From contig BBXU01003085.1 in NCBI GenBank assembly GCA_001598975.1, positions 1 to 25,572 of the forward strand: a DNA stretch of 25,572 bases, read 5' to 3'. This DNA is from Parachlorella kessleri (taxonomy: Eukaryota; Chlorophyta; Trebouxiophyceae; Chlorellales; Chlorellaceae). Shown here in pieces: positions 8,594 to 19,312 of the stretch. The position numbers and the translations under genes are program-made. The notes under the pieces were generated by a model, which was given only the letters and a program-made list of their open reading frames with translations, was not told the origin of the DNA and searched no databases. Position 1 is the stretch's first letter; the number at the start of each line of letters is the position of its first letter.

Positions 8594-11500
8594 ATGGAAA
8601 ACATTGAAGGTCCTTTGTCTGACAACGCGTCCGTGGGCCAGTCTCCCAAAGTAAGCACTGTAGGCACCTTCGAGGACTCTCAGAGAGCCGAATCCACGCA
8701 CAGGAGCGGCGAAGCCAGCCTGCAGGTGCGATGGTAGCTCCACTTTATCCGCCAGTCCCTTACAAGGTCAGGGTTTGCTTTCACTGGCTGCTTACGTGTA
8801 GGGATAGCAGGACTGACCAGATGCCCAGTGTCTGCTTCCTGCAGGGCCGCTCGCTGCACGATCACCACCACTGGAGCGACCTGCCGCCGCGCATGCCTGG
8901 CGAGAAGAGTGTGGCCAGCTCCCTGGCAGCCGAGAATGCAAGCGTCGTGGATGCGGTCGAGGTGGAGGAAGGTGTGGCGGTCACGTCTTTCTGTTTGCTC
9001 TCGTGCCCTTCTGTTTGCAGCCTTCTGAGTGGCGCAGGCGGTCCTGGCAAGGGTGTTTGGTGCGAAGCTGTGGTGTGAAGGGTGGGTTTGTTGATACTTT
9101 GCAGTGACAGAGGAGCAGCAAGCCGATGAGGAGGCCCCTACAGAGATCGTACTGACCCAGGTGTGTAGCCAGCGTAACTTGCCAGGCATGCGAAGCTGGA
9201 GGGTCGCCTGCTGCACCACAAGTTGCTTGACCTTGCTCCCTCAGTCAGAGACAGGATTGATGATGAAGCTGAGTTGCACCCTTCACACCAACATTGGAGC
9301 GATGCATGGAGCAAAGTGTTAGCAGTGGGTTGCCCCAGCCCGTGAAAAGGTTCGAAAGTCCTGGGCTTGTGTGGTTGTTACCGGAATGTGGGCAACCATG
9401 TTTGCGTCTCCCACAGGTGCATGAGCTAAGCAATGGGGGCCTGCCAACCGCACCCGAGCGGAGCATAGCAGACAGCAGCCCGTCTCGGCCGCTCAGCAAG
9501 CAGGGCAGCCTGGCCGCGGCAGAGGCTGCGCCAGGCGTGGCCTCCCTTGTGGAACACATCACACATGGGGAAGTCAGCCCCAGCCAGGCGGCGGAGGCGC
9601 TAGGCGCTCTGGCACTGAATGGCAGCAGCGTGAGTGCCATCGGCGGCAGCACCAGCGGCGGCAGCGGCAGCGGAGGCAGCGGCAGCGGTCACAAGGCGTC
9701 AGCGGGGTCTGAGGCACCGTCGGTGGGGCATTACCAAAGAGAGGAGGAAGCAGGCGGCGGCGAAGTGGGTGACCAGGAGTGGGGTGAGAGCATCGATCTG
9801 GAGGATGTTGTGCTGTCTGAGGAGGGCTCGCAGCAGGCAGCGCGCAAGCCACAGCATACACAGCAGCAGCAAGATGGAGGGCAGGTGGATGATGTTGACT
9901 ATGAAGGCAACCCATTTAGCAGCAGGGCCCAGCTGGCAGCAGTGGGCGCACCCGGCCCGGGGGGTCAGCCAGTACCACCCAGCAGGGCGGCAGCAACGGC
10001 AGCAGTCGGCAGTGAGAGCAGCGCAGCAGGTGGTGGCAGGCAGCCAGCTGGCGGGGCGGAGGGCGCCATCAGTGCCTCAGGCAACTCGTTTGACGAGGTG
10101 AACTACCAAGCTCGCCGCATCCAGCAGCTGACTGCCTCGGAAGAGGACGACCTGACGGTGTACCGCAGCAGCGACATGGATGGCGCAGCACAGGTGGATT
10201 TTGCCCTTGCGCTCCCCCTCTCTCTCTCTCGCGCGCTGCTGCTGCTGCTGCTGCTGCTGTTACACGTGACAAGTTTCCTGAGCGCTGGCTAGGGCAGAGA
10301 GGCTGCAGTCGCTGATGCAGTATGGTTGCCCGCATGTCTGCCAGTTTCAGTTGGGTGGTGACAGTGGCAGGCAGCTTGCTAAGGCTGTCTTTGTAGGTGA
10401 ATTGTGGCCTTGGTTCATGTGTGGGCTTGATCGACGCTCCGGCTCGATGCCACCGCGGTGAGGAGCAAGCTTCCTCCTCCTCCTCCTCCTGTGTGTACCT
10501 TAATCCAATTTGGATGGGGTGCCTGCAGGCAGCACAGGGAGTGCTGCGCAACCCTGCAGCAGCAAGCATGGCAGCAGCGGCAGCGGCGCAGGCGGCGCCC
10601 GGCAGCAGCGGAGCAGATCAGGCGGCAGGGGCGGGCGGCAGCACAGCCAGGCCCATGGAGCGATTTGAGATTGATGTGGAGCAGCAAGGCAGCAGCTCTC
10701 GCGGCACGACGGGTGCCATGGCAGCAGCAGCGGCGGCTTCAGCAGCCCAAGGGCAAGCGGACGATGTTTGGGAGAAGACCTTCCGAGGTCAGGAGTAGTG
10801 TTTATGGGTACTGTGCAGGCTGCCTCCATATTGGCGAGCTGGGCAGTGGAACCGCGCGGGTCACCCTGGCGTAGCCCAACATGAAAGTATTGGATCGGCA
10901 GCGACAGCGGATGTGCATAGTAAGAGGCCTCTGGTTGCCTGGTGGCTGCAAGCGTGGTGGGCGGGGACTTGCGGTACCCACTAAGCAAGGTGGCTGGCTC
11001 CCTGTAACTGCAGCTGGGCTAAGCTTTCCTTCACAGCTCTGGGAGTTCTGGGACAAGTCCATGTCGGCAGGGGGTCGCGAATGAGACGATAGTGTAAAGA
11101 TCTCTGGGGCAGCAAGAAGGGGTTGGGTCTGCAAGTCTAGCGTATGCTTGCTTACTCGCCTGGCCTTCCCAAGCGAGCCTTGGTTCTGCCTCCCAGGGCT
11201 GGTGTATGCGGACGGCGTGGACGCGTTGGGCCGGCCAGTTATTGTGATTAATGCGGATGCTGTGCCACCCAACATGAAGAGCTCCGCTTTGGTCTACTGC
11301 CGGATGCACCTGGAGCCCATTGTGAACAAGGCAAGCCAGACGATACCTGTCTGGGCAATGGATTGGGCGCCATAACTGGGGATTGGGGTTCTCTCTGCGG
11401 TTGATCAGAGCTTGCTGTACTGGTGGCAGCGTGGGTCGCGCAATTGCTGCCTGTCTGTACGCCTGCTTTGTTTGTTTGTTTGGCGGCCAGCGTAGGGCTT

Positions 11501-12552
11501 GGCTATGCTATAGGCCCGTTGGGGGCTGGTTTGAGCCTCAGTGCTGCGGTGCTCTGGAAGCTGTGTGCACGGGTGGGCTCGTGCTTCCCAGCAATACCAC
11601 TGTTGTGTGCCTTGATGGGAGTTATCACATGCGGTGCTGCTCTATTGTGCCTACAGGGCCACTATGTGCTGGTGTTCACTGCAAAGAAGGCTGTTTTGCC
11701 GTCCATGTGGATCATGGGGGCCTATCGAACCCTGCCCAGGTGGGTGGGGTTGCCATGCCTGCTTGCTGTGCGTGCGGGCCTGTCTGCCGTCGCAACCACC
11801 GGTCGAGGATGCATGCCTCCTCTCGTTTTGGGGGGCCCTGGCGATGTTGAGGAGTGTTACTATTGTCCTGGGCTTGAGGAACTGCACAGCCTGTTGGTGG
11901 GTTGAAGATTCTCCCAGTCCTTAGGGGTCTTCCTTCCGGATAGAGAGAGCTTACAAGCTTGGCAATTGGATATGAGGAGTCGGTAGCAGGTTGTGCCTGC
12001 CGGATGACCGGCCTCTGCTGACCTGGGGCTCATTTGGCTCATGTGGTTCACCCACTTGGCGCAGGCCCTTCCGTAAGAACGTGCAGTACATCATCCTGGT
12101 GCGGCCCTCTGGGTTCCTGCGGGCCATCCTGGCCTTCATGCGCCCCTTTGTCAGCAACAAAGCGGGCCGCAAAATCCGGGCGGTGAGGCCGGACGCTACT
12201 TGCTGGCTGGCCTGCTGCATCTTGATGAACACGCTGGCTTGCAGATTTTGGGGGTTTTCCTGGTGGCGCACTGCTGCCGTGAGTCGGGCGGCTTGCACGA
12301 GCTGTACTGGTGGTGTGGCGTGGCCCAGGCTGTGCATGTGCATGTATGGCCTGTGCACGCGATTCAAGTGGTGAGTCCCGGTTGGGCAGGGCCATTTTTC
12401 CATCCTTGGTTTTGCACGCCTCTCAGTGGGCGGTGGCGCTGCCTGCCGTGCAGGTGGACAGCGTGCAGGAGATAGGTGACGCCACGGGTGGCGAGGTGAC
12501 GGTGCAACATTTAGGGGCACAATTCAATGCCAATCTGGACGCCTTAGCATAA
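8594..12552 (+). CDS. Divergent CRAL-TRIO (BCH-like) domain protein with long disordered N-terminus
   Basis: Exons: 8594-8725, 8845-8971, 9105-9160, 9417-10193, 10529-10787, 10888-10919 (tentative), 11037-11073, 11197-11330, 11657-11739, 12065-12182 and 12454-12552. All joints keep phase and give ~617 residues ending at TAA 12552. Residues 1-460 are low complexity: an acidic Ser-rich start (MENIEGPLSDNASVG), a Gly/Ser tract near 180, Gln and Ala runs, and acidic patches. From ~473 comes a conserved domain with GLVYADGVDALGRPVIVI, HYVLVFTAKKAVLP, PFRKNVQYIILVRPSGF and AFMRPFVSNKAGRKI. This is the signature of the divergent CRAL-TRIO/BCH family (BNIP2, p50RhoGAP and GDAP2 relatives), which bind lipids or small GTPases and their regulators. 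No GAP or macro domain accompanies it. The junction between exons 5 and 7 is weak: exon 6 uses an acceptor without a pyrimidine tract, and exon 7 ends at a poor GTCGCG donor. Confidence 0.85.
10216..10259 (+). repeat. CT and CTG microsatellites in an intron
   Basis: A CT run is followed by eight CTG units (10236-10259), just inside the intron after the large fourth exon of the CRAL-TRIO gene. Confidence 0.85.
11331..11656 (+). other. GC-AG intron in the CRAL-TRIO gene
   Basis: The exon ends AACAAG and the intron begins GCAAGC, the standard form of a GC-type donor; it ends CTACAG before GGCCACTATG. Phase is preserved and the domain reads through as IVNKGHYVLVF. No GT nearby keeps both frame and conserved residues. 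Confidence 0.75.
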
Positions 12553-12618
12553 GCCACTGCTTTTGTTCGAAACTTTTGCTTTATTTGGTGGCCCTTGTTC
12601 CGTCTGGTTTGTCCTCCT

Positions 12619-12623
12619 TGTAA
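12619..12623 (+). terminator. TGTAA poly(A) signal
   Basis: TGTAA lies 67 bases after the stop codon of the CRAL-TRIO gene, implying a short 3' UTR. Confidence 0.6.
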
Positions 12624-13049
12624 GGGGTTGCCGGGCATAGCCTTGCAGCCCCGCATGTGCTCGTGCTCCCTTTCTGAAGTCCGGTGCCCATGCACACACG
12701 GCGAGAACTTGGCATCGGTTCAGGTCAATGTCCTGCTTGCTTTCTGTTCATGTCAAAGGAGTGGCTAGAGTTTGCTGCCCTGTGGTTGCACTGGTACCCA
12801 GATTAGCTTGTGGGTGGCGTCTGACTTTTGGGCCACTTTTTGTAGGCTTGGCGAGGCTCACTCCTTGCAAGGCCTGCGGCTTACAGTCATGCGAGCTCTG
12901 CGGTGCCATTGCGCCTGTGAGCACAAAAATTGCAGCGAAGCATGGCCTCAAACGCGCACTAATCTTGGTGCCCGCGCCCTTCAAGCTGTGGGTGAAGCGG
13001 TGCATGGAGGCGCCTCTTTCCCGTATCTGATAATGGTCACCCTTTGTCA
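12624..13049. other. Intergenic region before the tandem duplication
   Basis: No supported gene. An open frame at 12728-13030 contains a CKACGLQSCELCG string that resembles paired cysteines, but it lacks any further zinc-finger spacing or splice support. Confidence 0.45.
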
Positions 13050-15820
13050 CTTCGAGGGTTGTTGCAGTCCCTCCTGCACGCCGTGTGTGGAGGGCTGGAT
13101 GGAGGGGCTCACCGCCTTGGTGGCTCCAAAACGTTCGGCTGCCGCAACTGGACACAGGTTCGCAGATGCCGAGCGCAAGGGCCTGTGCCCACTGAGCCAC
13201 ACTTATGCTATCTCTGTAACGAAGTTCAGTTAAACTTGTGGGCCAGCAGGGGAGCCGCGTCCAGCATTCACATCTCTCCCCAGACCTGTTCTGTGCAGGG
13301 CTCAGGAGCCTGTTGCAGCGCTCGTTCAAAGTCATTACCGCACCATGTCTGCCAGCTGCGGTCCCGAGAGCGCAGACCAGACTGCCTTCGATGGTCCACG
13401 ACTTGCTAGCGTTGCCAGTACCCCATCAGATGTGGTGGAAGAGGGGGAGGACTATGGTTCCTTGCTTTACCAGGCAGCACCCCAGGCCACACAGGAGACT
13501 GGCTTTGCAGGCAGCAGTGGCAGCTCTTGGCTGCTGCAGCAGTGGATAATGTCGCTTGGTGAGTGGCAAAGACTTGCTAGTAGCCCGGCATGTAGCCTGG
13601 TGTATTATGGGCTTTGGACATTTCCTGCCTGGAATTCCAACTACCTTGGGAGTATGTGCTAGGGAGCAGGGGACCAGATAGCAGCACGGCTCGGCCTTGT
13701 GTGTGAAACGGGCATCAAAGGAAGGTGTGACTGGAGGCACCCACTACAATTACCCGTGCACCAGCAGGCCTAGGGGTGGCGAGGCCAGGCGCTAGTTGTG
13801 ACATGGCAATAGGGCTTGCCAACTGATGACTGAGTTGGGGCTCACCAACTGAGCTAGTAGCCCCCATTGCCTGTTGCAGAGCTTGACCCCGCCAACCTGC
13901 CAACCAACTGCGTGGGCACAGCAAACGCTGCTGCTGCTGCCGCCACCGCCGGCGAGCCTGATTTGCAGTGGCCCATCACAGCAGCGCCGCAGGGGACCTC
14001 AGCTAGCAGCCTTATCCGGCTCGCAAGAGCCAGCACAGAGGCTCAGATGCCCGGCAGGCCCAGCGTGACATGCAGCCCTGACATCAGCCCCTTCTTGCCG
14101 AAGGCGGGCCTGTCTGTGCGGCTCCCTTTGCGGGAGGGTGACGTGCCCCTCCCCTCATCACCCAGAAGCTTGCTCAGGGTGGGCTCGTATGCCAGCTCTT
14201 GTCTAAGTGCAACCAGCGACAGCTCCGCCAAAGCGGGTCAACCTCGCTGGAATGGCTCACCCAGGGTTGAGCGCCGCCCTAGCCAGCCCAGCACCCCGCC
14301 GGGCAGGGGCCTGCGCCGTGTGGCCAGCTCCCCCAACCTTGCACAGCATGCATGCAGCAACAGCGGCAGCTTTGCCCCGCCGGCGCCGCAGGACAGCAGC
14401 AGCCTTGCGCCACCGCCGCCGCTGAGCTGCATGGGGGTGGTTGAGCCTCCTGTGCAAGCAGCGGTGATGAGCCTGGCTTCCGAGGGTGTGCCGCTGGGCA
14501 GCAGTGGCGGGGGCCCCCGCCTTCTGAAGCGCAGTCTATCTGGGGGCGCCCGCTCTGCATCCCCACAGCAGGAGCGGCCCCGCACGGTGCAGCGCTCCTT
14601 CAGCAGATTCAAGGAGGGTGCCGGGCAGCCATATGCGGCGCCCGAAGACTCATCTTGCCACAGTGGCAACGGGAACAGCGGCAGTGCTGTCGCACGGCCC
14701 GCCACCAGCCGGCCAAACATCGCCGGCACCTGGGGAGCGCGAGGGTCTGGTAGACCGCATGCCGCAGCAGCCCTTCACCGCTCCGCATCGTCCCCGGCGG
14801 CGCCGCTTGCCCGCAGTAGCATGATGCGGTTGCCCTCGTCGCTCCGCAAGCAGGCCTCACCACGCACCACCTCCACCTCGGCTCCAGATGCTGCTGGGGC
14901 GGCGTTCCTGACCAGCGACACAACTTGCTCGCCGGCGCTGCAAGGTAAGGGAGGGGCATGCTGAGTGGCTTGGTGGTGGCGGACTAGGGGGTTTTCCAGG
15001 TGTTTAGCAAGCGTTAAAGGGGAGAAAGGGCGGTTTCGCCCTAGCAAGAGCCCTTGTGTTCAGTGACGCTGGGGGTTTCACTGTGCAGTGTGGCCAGCAT
15101 AAATGGGCACTGGGATTGCCCTGCCTCCTCCAGTGGATTCCGTGAGTGACCCACTCTCCAGCGGCGCCCACCTGTGCCACCGTAAACTGCTCCTGTATGG
15201 TGCTGCTCTGCAGGCGCCTGTCAATCAGATGGGCAGGTCATGTCTGAGGGCCTCGAACGTGTGGTTGACCCGATGGACGCCCACCTTGACACCCTGAACC
15301 GGCTGCTGGCGGACCTGGCTGCCTGTAACATAACAATGGAGATGCTGTGCATGGACTAGTTGGTGGGAAATTGCTGAGGTTTCAAGAAGGTGAGGTAATG
15401 AATGAACAGGCCTGTTTGTTTTTGAGTAGGTACCTGTGTAGTAGGCTGCAACAATTGTGGTCCCTACGTCTTCAATAATTTTTAGTAACTACTTTTTCTT
15501 CCTTCCTATCTGTATGACCTTTTTCCCTGCTTAAACCTTTTTTGGACATTTTTTCCCTGCTTAAAACCCTTATAGATACTGGTTTCGTGTATTAGATGAT
15601 TGTCCCAAGGTTTGCCTGCCCCAAACGACTGCCTTTTCACGGTTCCACTTGCTTGCTAACGTATGCCCTTGGTACCTATATGTATGTGCCAGATGTATGT
15701 GTCAAAGAGTATGTGTTTCTTTCCTGTTGTATGTGCCCGCCTGCCTGCTTTCAGCCGTGGAGGGCTGTCATGTCTTGAGCTGACTCCCGAAATGCGTGCG
15801 CCCTGTTGAGACATCCACGC
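13050..15820 (+). repeat. Tandem duplication, unit 1
   Basis: Unit 1 of a head-to-tail duplication, matching unit 2 at about 15860-18960. Similarity covers the upstream region, all exons, both ends of intron 1, the 3' UTR and the downstream spacer. Spacer matches include GCTAACGTATG at 15656-15666, aligned with the GCGAACGTATG around 18818. Edges were judged by eye and may be off by tens of bases. Confidence 0.8.
13099..15359 (+). CDS. Unknown Ser/Pro-rich protein, tandem copy A
   Basis: Exons 13099-13157, 13299-13558, 13880-14944 and 15214-15359 splice in phase (2, 1, 1) to ~509 residues ending at TAG 15359. The first exon (MEGLTALVAPKRSAAATGH) is supported by the equivalent exon in copy B, which keeps the same phase despite a 12-base length difference. 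If that exon is rejected, the start would be ATG 13345 in a CACCATG context. The body is Ser/Pro/Ala/Arg-rich and probably disordered. It has basophilic kinase-like sites such as RRPSQPS, RRVASSPN, KRSLSGG and VQRSFSRFK. The C-terminus is ordered: ERVVDPMDAHLDTLNRLLAD, then LAACNITMEMLCMD, likely an amphipathic helix. No family was recognised. The neighbour downstream is its own duplicate in the same orientation. Confidence 0.75.
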
Positions 15821-15890
15821 GCCCCCGCCGATACAAAGTAGTCACGTTAAGGGTGTTGATGTTCCACTTGCACGCCCTCGGAATGGCCTG
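15360..15890. other. 3' UTR and duplicated spacer between copies A and B
   Basis: The first ~70 bases are almost identical to the sequence after copy B. A T-rich part repeats TTTTTCCCTGCTTAAA twice near 15515-15570. No gene and no TGTAA were seen. Confidence 0.6.
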
Positions 15891-18520
15891 ATGGAGGGCT
15901 TAATGGACCTCAACGCGTCCTTGGTGACGGCAAAACGTCCGGCTGCCCCGTCTGGGAACAGGTTCGCATGCAAGGTGATGGGCCACTGAGTCTCGCAAGC
16001 GTACGGGCCAGCAAGGGTGCCGGCTCCAGCGCTCATCTCTCCCGGATCTACACTTTTGGTGCAGGCCTCCAAGAGCTGTTGCAGCGCTACCCGACATGCG
16101 TTACTGCACCATGAGATCTGCCGGCAGCGGCCCCGAGAGCGCAGACCAGACTGTCTTCGATGGGCCAAAGCTTGCTAGTGCTGCCAGTCGCGCCTCAGAT
16201 ATGGAGGAAGCGGGGGAGGGCTGTGGCTCTTTGCTCCATTTGGCAGCAGCCCGTGGTTCAGGCCAGGGCACACATAAGCATGGCTTTGTCAGCAGCAGTG
16301 GCAGCTCTTGGCTGCTGCAGTGGATATCATCGCTTGGTGAGTGGCAAAGACTTGCTAGCAGCGCGGCACATAGCATGATGTACTGTGGCTAGTGACACCT
16401 CCCAGTGCTCTAGACAGCTGGGAGCTAGACCGCAGCGTGGCATGGGCATCTGAACGAATTAGTCAGCGCAGTGAGGTGTGACCCGAGGCATGCACTGCAA
16501 GTACAGTGGCCGGCAGGGCTAGGGTTGGCGAGGCGAGGTGCCAGCTGTGCATTGGTAGTAAAAGGCAGCCCTAGTGATCACAAATCACCTTTGTCCTTGC
16601 ACTGCCTGTTGCAGAGCTTGACCCAGACAACCTGCCAACCAAGTGCAACAGCACAGAGAACGCTGCTGCCGCCAACCCCGCTGAACCCGAGCTGCCGTGG
16701 CTGATTGCAGCAAAGCGTGCATCGGAGCCTGCAGCCCCGCAGAATGCCTGGGCTAGCACCCTCACCCAACCAGCACAAGGCATCACAGAGCCACACATCC
16801 CTGGGCAGCCCTGCATGGCAGGCAGCCCTGACGTCAGCCCCTTTGCCAAGGCCCCTTTCCCTGTGCCGGGCTCCTCGCCGGAGGTTGACGCAGCGTCCCT
16901 CTCCTCCCCCAGAAGCTTGCTCAGAATGAGCTCATATGCCAGCTCGCCAAGTGCAGTCAGCAGCAGCGCCGCCAAAGTGAGTCGCCCCCGCTGGAATGGC
17001 TCCACCAGGGTCGAGCACCGCCCTAGCCAGCCTGGCACGGCCAGCGGTCTCCGCCGAGTGACCAGCTCCCGCAGCCTTGCTCCGCCGTCCCGCATGAACA
17101 GCGGCAGCCTTGCTCCTCCCTCGCGCATGGACAGCGGCTGCCTTGCCCCTCCGTCGCGCATGGACAGCGGCTGCCTTGCCCCTCCTTCCCACATGGACAG
17201 CGGCTGCCTTGCCCCGCCTTCCCGCATGAACAGCGGCAGGCTCGCCCCGCCGTCTCGCATGGCCAGCGGCAGCCTTGCGCCTCCCTCCCGCGTGGACAGC
17301 GGCTGCCTTGCCCTACCGTCGCGCATGGACAGCGGCAGCCTTGCCCCGCCATCGCGCATGAGCAGCATGGGCCGATGCGAGCCCCTGGTCCAAGCGGCAG
17401 GGGCAACCCTGCCTTTCGAGAGTATGCAGCTGGGCAGCATCGGGGGCACCCGTGTGCTAGGGCGTATACTATCTGGGATCGTCTTCGAGCCAAATGCCTG
17501 GGATGTGGACGGGTCGCCGGATGCCAGCCCATTTGCAGCGCTGCAAATGGAGAGCTTTGACAGTCCGTCCAGTGCACGTAGGATTAGCTCAGCGGTGGAG
17601 CCCGGGACCGATGGCAGGGCTGGCGAGACTCTTGTGAACAATGCCCCCAGCAATGCAGGTGACAGCAAGGGCTCTGGGCAGGCCAACGCGGCTAATGAAG
17701 GCCTTCGCTCCACATGCCCACGACAGCAGGAGCGGCCCCGCACGGTGCAGCGCTCCTTGAGCAGGTTCAAAAAGGGTGCCGGGCAGCCAAGCGCGGCACC
17801 CGAAGACTCATCTTGCCACAATGGCAAAGGGAACAGCGGCAGTGCTGTCGCACGGCCCGCCACCAGCCGGCCAAACATCGCCGGCACCTGGGGAGCGCGA
17901 GGGTCTGGTAGACCGCATGCCGCAGCAGCCCTTCACCGCTCCGCCTCGTCCCCGGCGGCGCCGCTTGCCCGCAACACAACGGGGGCGGCCTCGCCACCCC
18001 GCAAGCAGGCCTCGCCATGCACAAGTACGCCCAGCTCGGCTATAGGTGCTGCTGGAGCACCGCCTCTAACCAACCATGACATAGCGTTCTTGCCGGCACC
18101 GGAAGGTAAGGCGGAAACAGCCTGGTGGTGGCAGACTTCTGGGTTTTGGGGCGTGCCTTTCCACTAGTAAGCCCTTGGGGAAGAAAGGACGGTTTGGCCT
18201 GGCAAGTGGCCTGGTATACCGTGACGCTGGGGGCGTCACTGTCAGCGTGGCAGGCATTGGTGGGGTCTTGATGGGCTGCCTCCGCCAGCTTACTGAACCC
18301 CGCTAGCGGCCCACTTTCCAGCGGCGCCCACCTGTGCCACCGCAAACTGCTCCCTGTGTGATGCTGCTCTGCAGGCGCCTCTCAGACAGATGGGCAGGGC
18401 ATGTCTGAGGGCCTCGACTGTGTGGTTGACCCGATGGACGTCCATCTTGACACTCTCAACCGGCTGCTGGCGGACCTGGCTGCCTGTAAAATAACAATGG
18501 AGATGCTGTGCATGGACTAG
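15891..18520 (+). CDS. Unknown Ser/Pro-rich protein, tandem copy B
   Basis: Exons 15891-15961, 16065-16336, 16615-18105 and 18375-18520 splice in phase (2, 1, 1) to ~659 residues ending at TAG 18520. The start exon reads MEGLMDLNASLVTAKRPAAP. The ATG at 16111 (aligned with 13345 in copy A) is the alternative start. Layout follows copy A: GPESADQT-VFDG near the N-terminus, a SSGSSWLLQ motif before the second intron, ELDPDNLPTKC after it, then a long Ser/Pro-rich region. Specific to B are nine 11-residue repeats of the form SLAPPSRMDSG, and a later insert repeating an earlier GSPD-x-SPFA motif. The C-terminus (VVDPMDVHLDTLNRLLADL, ending MEMLCMD) is almost unchanged from A, so this is probably the functional core. 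Function and location are unknown. Two TGTAA signals follow at 18722-18735. Confidence 0.75.
17073..17369 (+). repeat. Coding minisatellite, nine 33-base units
   Basis: Nine head-to-tail 33-base units, each encoding an 11-residue unit close to SLAPPSRMDSG. The variable positions are 1 (S/C/R), 8 (M/V) and 9 (N/D/A/S). Frame is kept throughout. Copy A has only two degenerate equivalents (around SGSFAPPAPQD and SSLAPPPPLS), so the array expanded in copy B. Confidence 0.92.
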
Positions 18521-18721
18521 TTGGTGGGAAATTGCTGAGGTTTCAAGAAGGTGAGGTAATGAATGAACAGGCGTGTCTGACTTGAGTAGTTACCTCTGTA
18601 GTAGGCTGTGTTGTTTGTGGAGCTCTGCGTCGGTTTTAACTTCTAATGGGGTACTTGGTCTTCCCTCCTACCTATCTTCCCTCCTACCTTTCTTCCCTAC
18701 CTATTTGCTTCAAACCTCCTT

Positions 18722-18735
18722 TGTAAGCCTTGTAA
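18722..18735 (+). terminator. Two TGTAA poly(A) signals
   Basis: TGTAAGCCT is repeated at 18722 and 18731, ~200 bases after the stop of copy B. The matching spacer of copy A lacks TGTAA, so the copies may differ in 3' end formation. Confidence 0.5.
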
Positions 18736-19312
18736 GCCACATGTTCTTGGTATCTTATACACTTGCTTTCAGAGTTGCTTGCCTCACCTATGTGTCTGTT
18801 ACTGCTCTACTTGTTTGCGAACGTATGTCCTATGATATAGACTTGTCAGATGTATATGTCTAGGTCCTAATGTTTGTGCCAGTCTGCCTCTCTGTTGGAG
18901 CGTGGGGTCGACAAGCCCTGAGCTTGCCCCAATGTGGGTTGCCCCTGTTCAGGTATGGCCAGCATGCGGCACTGCTCACCATGCGTCATCTCTTGCGAAT
19001 CTTATTATGTATATGTACTCTTATTTGTTTGGATGGCTGGCGATGAATTGAGTGATTTGGACCTACGCTTTAGGGTGCCCTGCTGGCACTGACATCCTCC
19101 TGCGTGGTAACCGTTCTCCGCTAACGTCTGGGACCCATGCTTGCTGCAAGGCTCTCACCTAATGCTTACTACCGGCCGTATATGTATGTCAAATTGATTG
19201 AAACAACATACATGCCTTCACAGAGGCTATCAAGGCCTCAAGGATTTCATCTGCTCCCTCACTTGATGGCAACTGGCAGACCCTGGCCCTGGCAGACCTC
19301 AACCGCCATGGG

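Larger units (their letters stand above)
15860..18960 (+). repeat. Tandem duplication, unit 2
   Basis: Second copy of the ~3 kb unit. It is longer than unit 1 mainly because exon 3 gained a 33-base minisatellite and an additional ~70-codon stretch. Confidence 0.8.

Noticed and set aside
12870..12910. Paired cysteines (CKACGLQSCELCG) suggesting a zinc finger
   Set aside because: No second ligand set at a suitable distance, and no exon boundaries linking it to a gene.
14238..14959. Overlapping minus-strand frames opposite copy A
   Set aside because: Same cause: antisense shadows of the Ser/Pro-rich exon, with no splice signals or domain of their own.
16571..17887. 438-codon open frame on the minus strand opposite copy B
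   Set aside because: It is antisense to exon 3 of copy B. Its apparent repeats are the reverse complement of the minisatellite, and GC-rich codon bias keeps the antisense frame free of stops.
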